Assembly: GCA_036558265.1 (NCBI GenBank)
Contig: DATBFY010000116.1
Location: forward strand, 1-6,171
Length of the DNA: 6,171 bases
Direction: 5' to 3'
Origin: RYN-433 sp036558265
Lineage (GTDB): Bacteria; Planctomycetota; Phycisphaerae; Tepidisphaerales; Tepidisphaeraceae
The notes below the pieces were generated by a model. The model was not told where the DNA came from. It searched no databases and saw only the letters and a program-made list of their open reading frames with translations. Position numbers and translations under genes: made by a program. Every line of letters begins with the position of its first letter. Positions within the stretch are counted from its first letter, which is position 1. Below are positions 1 through 4,510 of this stretch, one piece after another.

Positions 1-1005
1 GTTGTTCCCGCGGGCGGCGATTTCGTCGTCGCCCTCGTCGTATTCGCGCTGCTTGATCCTGAGGCTGCCGATCAGCCCCAGGTGATAATCCGCCCAGCTT
101 TCCGCAAAGCCCCGGTCCGCGCGCACGCAGAGGATGAAGACCGAGCGCCGCGAGCCCAGGTAGACCAGGTTGTGGTGCGACTGGAGCTGCTCCAGGTGCC
201 CGCCGCAGTCGATGACACGCAGCAGCAGCTCCGGCAGCCCCGCCTGGTTGTGATCGCTGCTGCGAAGCGTCGTGGACGCCGGATGAAATCCCCAGGTGCG
301 CTGATCCAAAGGAATGGCCCGCCTCAGCGCCGCCTGGTCCTCCGGCTGCTCGCCGGCCGTCAGCCACCGGGCCAGGTGCGTCTTGCCGTGCATGGACGGC
401 CCGGCCATGACCGCCCGCGCGGCGTGGAGACGGGTCGAGCCCTCTTCACGCAGTTTCAGCAGCAACGCCTTGAGCTTCGCCGGATCGTTCTCACTGAGGA
501 TCGTCTCTGAGACCTTTCCCTCCATCTCCGGCCAGCGAAGGGGGTTGCCCTGTAAATCAATGCTTGGCTTGCGATCGGCCGGGGGCGAACGACCGATGCC
601 CGCTCGTCGATTGAGGATGCGATCGCAGAGCTGCACGGCAATGCCGGCGTCGCCGATGCGGTTGTACCCGATGTGCAGCGTGTGCAGGCCCGTGAGGTTC
701 TCTGCGATGGCCCGCGCGCCGGCCTCGCCGATGCGGTTGTACCCGATGTCCAGCGTGTGCAGGCCCGTGAGGTTCTCCGCGATGGCCCGCGCGCCGGCGT
801 CGCCGATGTCGTTGTGCCCGATGTCCAGCGTGTGCAGGCCCGGGAGACGGACCAGGCGCTTCACGATCCGGTCAATTGCAGAATCATCGAGCCCTAGCCA
901 AGCAAGACGGATCGCTCCCTCGGCCGGGTTGTAGGCGTTGAGCGCAGCGCACCATCCTGGATCGTCGTCATCATCCCGGCTGTCGCGCCCACTTTGCTTT
1001 GCCAT
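1..1005 (-). CDS. Leucine-rich-repeat Roc GTPase (Roco-like), N-terminal part, runs off left edge
   Basis: This frame is open from an ATG at 1005 down to base 1, giving 335 residues without a stop; the C-terminus lies outside the window. Residues 1-15 are polar and end in five Asp (11-15). About residues 55-121 hold RI-like leucine-rich repeats with the pattern LHTLxIGxNxIGxAG, and a further LDLQGNP-like turn sits near 149-155. After a short helical linker comes a GTPase: the P-loop GPSMHGKT (202-209, with K208 and T209) and a G3-like DCGGH (266-270), followed by a hydrophobic strand VFILCV (289-294). LRR followed by Roc is the order found in bacterial Roco proteins, which usually continue into a COR dimerisation domain. 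The G4 NKxD motif would be expected just past residue 335. Function is inferred: a cytosolic GTP-dependent switch or scaffold, substrate unknown. No strong Shine-Dalgarno sequence precedes the ATG. The frame stays open further upstream, but there is no better ATG. It is divergent from sppA. Confidence 0.
   Translation of the reverse strand, partial: MAKQSGRDSRDDDDDPGWCAALNAYNPAEGAIRLAWLGLDDSAIDRIVKRLVRLPGLHTLDIGHNDIGDAGARAIAENLTGLHTLDIGYNRIGEAGARAIAENLTGLHTLHIGYNRIGDAGIAVQLCDRILNRRAGIGRSPPADRKPSIDLQGNPLRWPEMEGKVSETILSENDPAKLKALLLKLREEGSTRLHAARAVMAGPSMHGKTHLARWLTAGEQPEDQAALRRAIPLDQRTWGFHPASTTLRSSDHNQAGLPELLLRVIDCGGHLEQLQSHHNLVYLGSRRSVFILCVRADRGFAESWADYHLGLIGSLRIKQREYDEGDDEIAARGNN
643..860 (-). 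repeat. 75-bp direct repeats encoding 25-residue LRR units
   Basis: The motif CAGCGTGTGCAGGCCC (plus strand) recurs at 676, 751 and 826, exactly 75 bp apart. The two full units, 676-750 and 751-825, differ at only 5 of 75 positions by my alignment (about 93% identity). Partial units extend on both sides: the block at 643-675 matches the end of a unit, and 826-841 matches the start. The period is 25 codons, so the frame is kept and each unit encodes one RI-type LRR turn. This degree of DNA identity points to recent duplication or gene conversion rather than old LRR divergence. Confidence 0.9.
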
Positions 1006-1058
1006 GGGCCCATCAGGATACCAAGTTTGCGTCAAGCGAGCGCAGCAATCCGCCCCTC

Positions 1059-1088
1059 GCGCAACAGGCGGGGGCGCAACGGGCGGGG
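1059..1088. repeat. 15-bp tandem duplication, two copies
   Basis: GCGCAACAGGCGGGG (1059-1073) is directly followed by GCGCAACGGGCGGGG (1074-1088), with a single mismatch. CGCCCC at 1051-1056 can also pair with GGGGCG at 1071-1076, so the copies could form a hairpin in the leader of the leftward LRR-Roc gene. Role unknown; it could be an operator pair or simple replication slippage. Confidence 0.65.
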
Positions 1089-1258
1089 TCGTCCGGAACG
1101 GAGCGCGGATCGCCACCCGGCCCCCACAAGGCCGAGGCGGTGGATATTTCCCTGTCGATCGGGTTTTGTTCGCCGGATCGGGAATCGGCAGAATTCGGAC
1201 CGAAGGTCGTGAGGATGCGTCTAAATTCATCGCCAGCCATGTGTTGGTCGATTTGGAA

Positions 1259-1287
1259 TTGAAGGATCGTATTGGCCGTCCTATATT
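1259..1287 (+). promoter_or_regulatory. Putative sigma-70 promoter of sppA
   Basis: A -35-like TTGAAG (1259-1264, 4 of 6 to TTGACA) and a -10 TATATT (1282-1287, 5 of 6 to TATAAT) are separated by exactly 17 nt, in an AT-richer patch of GC-rich DNA. Transcription would start near 1294 and leave a leader of about 55 nt before the ATG at 1349. This placement agrees with the chosen sppA start and argues against longer ones. Confidence 0.55.
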
Positions 1288-1348
1288 CGGGCGGACCGTT
1301 CGCGCGCTTTTGCGCCCCCCGCCTCCGCCTCGTGCCAGGAGTTTCCCC

Positions 1349-3361
1349 ATGGTTCGGAATCTGATTGCCGCAGTGCTCACTCTGGGTCTGTCCGCCGCCG
1401 TCGTGCTGGCAGACAACGTGCCGAACAAGCCGACGCCGGTGCGGCCGGAGAAGCCGGTGCCGCTCAGGCCCACGCCCAGGCCGGACGTGATTCCGGATAA
1501 GCCGGACGTGCCCTCTCCCGCGAAGCGCGAGCCGGCGACGAAGCCGGCGCCGACCACCAACCAGGTGGCATCGGCGGCGGCGGCGGACCACTTCCCCACC
1601 CCCAACGAGATCTTCCAGCAGTGGAAGGCCAAGCAGGCGCAGACGGACAAGCTGCTGAAGGTCGCCCACTTCGACCTGTCCAAGCCGGTGCTGGACAAGG
1701 CCCCGGACTTCACGCTCTTTGGCGATCAGAACCTGATCACCACGCAGAACCTGCTGGACCGCCTTCACCGGGCGCGGGACGACAAGAACCTTCGGGCCGT
1801 GCTGGTCACGTTCGGCGAGCAGACCGAGTTCAACCTGGCGCAGGCGCAGGAGATCCGCGCGGCCCTGGAAGAGGTTCGCAAGTCGGGCAAGCGCACGTTC
1901 GCCTTCGCCGACGGCTACGACACGCCGACCTACATCGCCGCCAGCGGCGCGACCGACGTCTGCCTCTTGCAGGGGGGCGAGATCATGATCCCGGGCGTGG
2001 GGATCGAGACGATGTTCGCCAAGGGGCTGTTCGACAAGATCGGCGTCAAGGCCGATTACGTGCAGATCGGCGAGTTCAAGGGCGCGGATGAACAGTACAC
2101 GCGGACCGAGCCCAGCCCCGAGTCGCGCGGGGAGCTGAACAAGATCGTCGATTCGATGTACGAGGTCATCGTCGATACGATCGCGCACAACCGCAACATC
2201 AGCAAACAATCCGTCAAGCAGATCATCGACGACTGCATCCTGACCGCCAGGCAGGCCAAGGACCGCAAGCTGGTCGATCACCTGGTCAGCCAGGACGAGC
2301 TGCGCGAGCTGATCACCGGCGAGCTGGGCGGGGACATCAACCTGATGGCCAACTACGCCGAGCCGCAGCGGGAGAAGCTGGATTTCTCGAACCCGTTCGC
2401 ACTGCTGGCGCAGATGGGGAAGAAGCCCAGGGAGAGCAACAAGGCGGCGATCGCCCTGATCCACGCGGACGGCGTGATCGTCGATGGCGAGGCCGAGGAC
2501 AGCCTGCTGGGCGGGGGCGGGAACGTGGGATCGGACGACATCCGCAAGGCATTCCGCCTGGCGAGTCGGGACGACAACGTGAAGGCGATCGTGCTGCGGA
2601 TCGATTCGCCCGGCGGCAGCGCCCTGGCGAGCGAGGTGATGTGGCAGGCGGTTCACGCGGCCGCTGAGGACAAGCCGGTGATCGTGTCGGTCGGCTCGAT
2701 GGCGGCGTCGGGAGGCTACTACCTGGCGTCGGCGGGGGATTACATCTTCGCGGATCCATCCGCGATCGTCGGCTCGATCGGCGTGGTCGGCGGCAAGTTC
2801 GTACTGCACGACCTCTTCGACAAGGTCGGCATTACGACCGAGACGTTCAGCCGCGGGAAGAACGCCGGGCTGTTCTCCATGAACACCGAGTGGACCGACG
2901 GGCAGCGGCGGATGGTCACCAACTGGATGAAGGACACCTACGAGCAGTTCACGCAGCGCGTGATGACCAACCGCAAGGACAAGATCAAGGACATCGACTC
3001 GGTCGCGCGTGGCCGGATCTTCCTGGCCAAGCAGGCGATGGAGCTGGGCATGGTGGACGAGATCGGGGGTTTGAACGAGGCGATCAAGTACGCGGCGGGC
3101 GAGGCGAAGCTGACCCAGTACGACGTCAAGACGATTCCGCCCAGCCGCTCGCTCATCGACATGCTGACCGGTCGCGCCGGCTCGGACGACGAGGACGCGC
3201 GCATGCCCTATCAGCCCAAGCTGCGGATCGCCGTGGACTCTCCGCTGAACCTGATGCCCAAGGCCGCCCGCCGGATGCTGATGCAGCAGGTGCAGATCAT
3301 GCAGTTGCTGGAAAGGCGGCCGGTGATGCTGGTGAGCCCGTATGTCATTACGGTGAAGTAG
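1349..3361 (+). CDS. sppA: Signal peptide peptidase SppA, 67K type (peptidase family S49)
   Basis: A complete 670-residue protein. The start ATG has AGGAG at 1337-1341, 7 nt upstream, and begins a classic signal peptide: MVRN, then a hydrophobic core to residue 20, with a likely cleavage VLA|D after 21. Residues 24-70 form a Pro/Lys-rich linker. Two S49 domains follow. The N-terminal one (about 105-340) carries GEFKGADE with K244, equivalent to the general-base lysine of E. coli SppA (K209). The C-terminal one (about 360-600) has RIDSPGGS (417-424) and the nucleophile S454 in MAASGGYY. The 210-residue Lys-Ser spacing is close to the 200 in E. coli. SppA is known to cut released signal peptides and other peptides in or at the cytoplasmic membrane, as an oligomer that builds the dyad between domains. 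The length slightly exceeds the 618 residues of E. coli because of the linker and a basic, hydrophobic C-terminal tail. It probably shares a transcript with the small ORF downstream. Confidence 0.95.
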   Translation: MVRNLIAAVLTLGLSAAVVLADNVPNKPTPVRPEKPVPLRPTPRPDVIPDKPDVPSPAKREPATKPAPTTNQVASAAAADHFPTPNEIFQQWKAKQAQTDKLLKVAHFDLSKPVLDKAPDFTLFGDQNLITTQNLLDRLHRARDDKNLRAVLVTFGEQTEFNLAQAQEIRAALEEVRKSGKRTFAFADGYDTPTYIAASGATDVCLLQGGEIMIPGVGIETMFAKGLFDKIGVKADYVQIGEFKGADEQYTRTEPSPESRGELNKIVDSMYEVIVDTIAHNRNISKQSVKQIIDDCILTARQAKDRKLVDHLVSQDELRELITGELGGDINLMANYAEPQREKLDFSNPFALLAQMGKKPRESNKAAIALIHADGVIVDGEAEDSLLGGGGNVGSDDIRKAFRLASRDDNVKAIVLRIDSPGGSALASEVMWQAVHAAAEDKPVIVSVGSMAASGGYYLASAGDYIFADPSAIVGSIGVVGGKFVLHDLFDKVGITTETFSRGKNAGLFSMNTEWTDGQRRMVTNWMKDTYEQFTQRVMTNRKDKIKDIDSVARGRIFLAKQAMELGMVDEIGGLNEAIKYAAGEAKLTQYDVKTIPPSRSLIDMLTGRAGSDDEDARMPYQPKLRIAVDSPLNLMPKAARRMLMQQVQIMQLLERRPVMLVSPYVITVK

Positions 3362-3384
3362 GCAGTAGGCGCCAGGCAGAAGGA
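3357..3384. repeat. Degenerate heptamer array over the sppA stop codon
   Basis: Four consecutive 7-mers can be read: AGTAGGC (3357-3363), AGTAGGC (3364-3370), GCCAGGC (3371-3377) and AGAAGGA (3378-3384). The first two are identical and the first contains the sppA TAG stop. It resembles the short tandemly repeated heptamers known from cyanobacteria and other bacteria. With only two perfect copies, chance or slippage remains possible. Confidence 0.5.
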
Positions 3385-3432
3385 ACTGGCACAGCCGTTG
3401 CGTCTCCTCGACCGGCATGAAAGGAGATGCAC

Positions 3433-3561
3433 ATGGTTGAACTGGCAATGTTAATTCCAATGGCGGCCGCAGGGTGGGCGTTGATCCTCACGTGGCTGTT
3501 TGGCGGGGGGATCGGGATGTTCCTGTTGTTGTTCGTGGTGTTGAAGATGCTGGGGAAATGA
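3433..3561 (+). CDS. Small hydrophobic membrane protein, 42 residues, downstream of sppA
   Basis: The ATG at 3433 is preceded by AAGGAG (3421-3426) with a 6-nt spacer, the best Shine-Dalgarno sequence in the window, and the frame ends at TGA 3559-3561. The protein starts MVELAMLIPM and is almost entirely hydrophobic. A segment at about 4-22 holds Ala, Leu, Ile and Trp, then comes a glycine patch GGG (24-26), then a Leu/Phe/Val segment at 29-39, ending KMLGK. It could be one long membrane helix or a short helical hairpin with a basic cytoplasmic end. It lies 71 nt after sppA and just before a terminator, so it is probably the last cistron of the sppA transcript. Its function is unknown. A modulator of the peptidase or a small envelope component is a guess from position only. 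I recognise no family. The strong ribosome site and consistent composition support a real gene. Confidence 0.65.
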   Translation: MVELAMLIPMAAAGWALILTWLFGGGIGMFLLLFVVLKMLGK

Positions 3562-3586
3562 CCCCGAAGCGGCAGTTGAAGGGAGT

Positions 3587-3635
3587 CCAGCCCCGTAGGT
3601 ACGGTTGTGCCGTCCCTTCGGGGCTGGTCTTTTCT
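3587..3635 (+). terminator. Rho-independent terminator ending the sppA / small-ORF unit
   Basis: CCAGCCCCG (3587-3595) pairs perfectly over 9 bp with CGGGGCTGG (3619-3627), and TCTTTTCT follows at 3628-3635. The 23-nt loop holds a second small stem, ACGG (3601-3604) with CCGT (3610-3613), extendable by G3598-G3599 with C3614-C3615 around a bulge. It sits 25 nt after the stop of the small ORF, as expected for an intrinsic terminator. Confidence 0.75.
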
Positions 3636-3674
3636 GGATGCCGGGCGTCGGGGTACGGCAAAATGTCGGTCGAT

Positions 3675-3702
3675 TGTGTTTTGGCGTAATTTGCCTATGC
3701 TT
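3675..3702 (+). promoter_or_regulatory. Weak candidate promoter for the 183-residue ORF
   Basis: The stretch between the terminator and the ATG at 3747 is AT-richer than its surroundings. TTGTGT (3675-3680) and TATGCT (3697-3702), 16 nt apart, could serve as -35 and -10, which would start transcription about 35-40 nt before the ATG. Both hexamers match the consensus poorly (3 of 6 and 4 of 6), so this is tentative. Confidence 0.3.
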
Positions 3703-3746
3703 TTCAGCCGACCCAACCGCTGACGCACTTCACAGGTCAGCCCCTC

Positions 3747-4298
3747 ATGTTCGGCTTTGGCAAGCGCCAGGAACAACCCGCCGATGACGCCGATGCCGGG
3801 GGACCTCGCGTCAACACGAAGTTCTGCACGGACGCCTTCAACGGCAAGTATCCCCACGTCGGCCTGTACGACTGCAAAGAGCGGAAAGTCTGGGTGGCCA
3901 AGCCTTTAGCGGGGCAGGCGATCCGCACCAGCCACGCCCGCCTGATCACCGGCGCCGACAACGCGACCAGCACCGTGTGGAAGGATCGCTTCCTGTGCTT
4001 CTGGTTCTACACGCCGCACACGGGCGAGGGGTACATTCACGGCTACCCGATCGACTGGGAAGAGGGGCACCTGCTGGTGCGGATCGATCCGAACTGGGAT
4101 TATGACCGGCAGCAGTACGTTCCGCCGGAGCTGTCGGACCACGTCAACGCCAATCTCGAGCGGCAATTCAAGCACGGTGAGCGAATATTCGGCTTTTTTG
4201 ATGCATGTAAGCTGCGATTTCCGGTGAGTTTGCACTTTATCGGCCAGCGCGCGACGGATTCGCTCTTTTACGTCAAGCGGATGGAGGCCAAGGGGTAG
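3747..4298 (+). CDS. Hypothetical protein, 183 residues, soluble
   Basis: I do not recognise this family. The ATG at 3747 begins MFGFGKRQEQ, followed by an acidic, probably disordered stretch (9-20). The body (about 22-180) is rich in aromatic residues and looks like a compact mixed alpha/beta fold. Notable features are cysteines at 27, 43 and 84, the strand-like FLCFWFY (82-88), the loop HTGEGYIHGYPIDWEEGH (91-108) with several His, Asp and Glu, and DPNWDY (114-119). There is no signal peptide or membrane segment, so it is probably cytosolic. AGG at 3734-3736 is a weak ribosome site with long spacing. It lies after a terminator and 212 nt before glgP on the same strand, so it may be transcribed alone or with glgP. 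Codon use changes in the last third (about 4186-4234), where AT-ending codons such as ATA, TTT, TGT and AGT cluster. The frame is clearly coding in style, but I infer no function. Confidence 0.8.
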   Translation: MFGFGKRQEQPADDADAGGPRVNTKFCTDAFNGKYPHVGLYDCKERKVWVAKPLAGQAIRTSHARLITGADNATSTVWKDRFLCFWFYTPHTGEGYIHGYPIDWEEGHLLVRIDPNWDYDRQQYVPPELSDHVNANLERQFKHGERIFGFFDACKLRFPVSLHFIGQRATDSLFYVKRMEAKG

Positions 4299-4510
4299 GC
4301 GTTGACCGGGTCGACCGAAGTGCGCAAGCGGCGCGGGAGCGAAACTCAGGTTTATGTGACGTTGGGCCGAAAACAAAATGGGGCCGATGTACTATTGCCC
4401 CGCAGTTGGGTTTAGAGCAAATAAAGGGCATATGCGCTCTGGGCGGAATGGCGCGAGCCGCGTGCCCGGGGACGCAGGATCAGACAAGCAGGAAGAGAAG
4501 AGCGACAATT
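4299..4510 (+). other. Leader region upstream of glgP
   Basis: These 212 bp hold no gene I can support. No terminator-like hairpin with a T-tract follows the upstream ORF. Candidate structures are AGAGC (4414-4418) with GCTCT (4436-4440), GGGCA (4426-4430) with TGCCC (4463-4467), and a small GGC-GCGA-GCC stem with a GNRA loop at 4450-4459. TTGGGT (4406-4411) with TATGCG (4431-4436) is a poor promoter match with a 19-nt spacer. A purine-rich run AGGAAGAGAAGAG (4490-4502) supplies the glgP ribosome site, 8 nt before the ATG. Confidence 0.5.

Larger units (their letters stand above)
1006..1348. other. Divergent intergenic region between the LRR-Roc gene and sppA
   Basis: 343 bp separate the two start codons. 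It holds the sppA promoter near the right end (1259-1287), the sppA Shine-Dalgarno AGGAG at 1337-1341 and a 15-bp tandem duplication at 1059-1088. A frame in phase with sppA stays open through the whole region back to 938, but it overlaps the LRR-Roc gene, has only a TTG start, and lies largely upstream of the promoter. I therefore treat it as non-coding. I found no convincing promoter with correct spacing for the leftward gene. A TTGACG (minus strand, about 1036-1031) is followed too closely by TATCCT. Confidence 0.7.

Noticed and set aside
456..641. Small minus-strand ORF of 61 residues within the LRR-Roc gene
   Set aside because: It is in a different frame from the continuous LRR-Roc coding sequence and its product is a low-complexity Arg/Ser string.
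643..860. CRISPR-like array
   Set aside because: The repeats are directly adjacent with no unique spacers, have a period of 75 bp, and encode in-frame LRR units.
82..934. Plus-strand open frames in the first kilobase
   Set aside because: These are shadows of the minus-strand LRR-Roc gene. Their internal repetition (PMSSVCRPVRFSAMARAPAS) only mirrors the 75-bp LRR repeats.
938..1348. Longer N-terminus for SppA starting at TTG 938
   Set aside because: It would overlap the LRR-Roc gene, lies mostly upstream of the putative promoter and would bury the signal peptide. The ATG at 1349 has a proper Shine-Dalgarno sequence.
1013..3460. 815-residue open frame on the minus strand opposite sppA
   Set aside because: Composition is Arg/His/Leu/Val-rich and low in normal domain character, as expected for the antisense of a GC3-biased gene. 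The plus strand encodes an intact SppA with catalytic residues.
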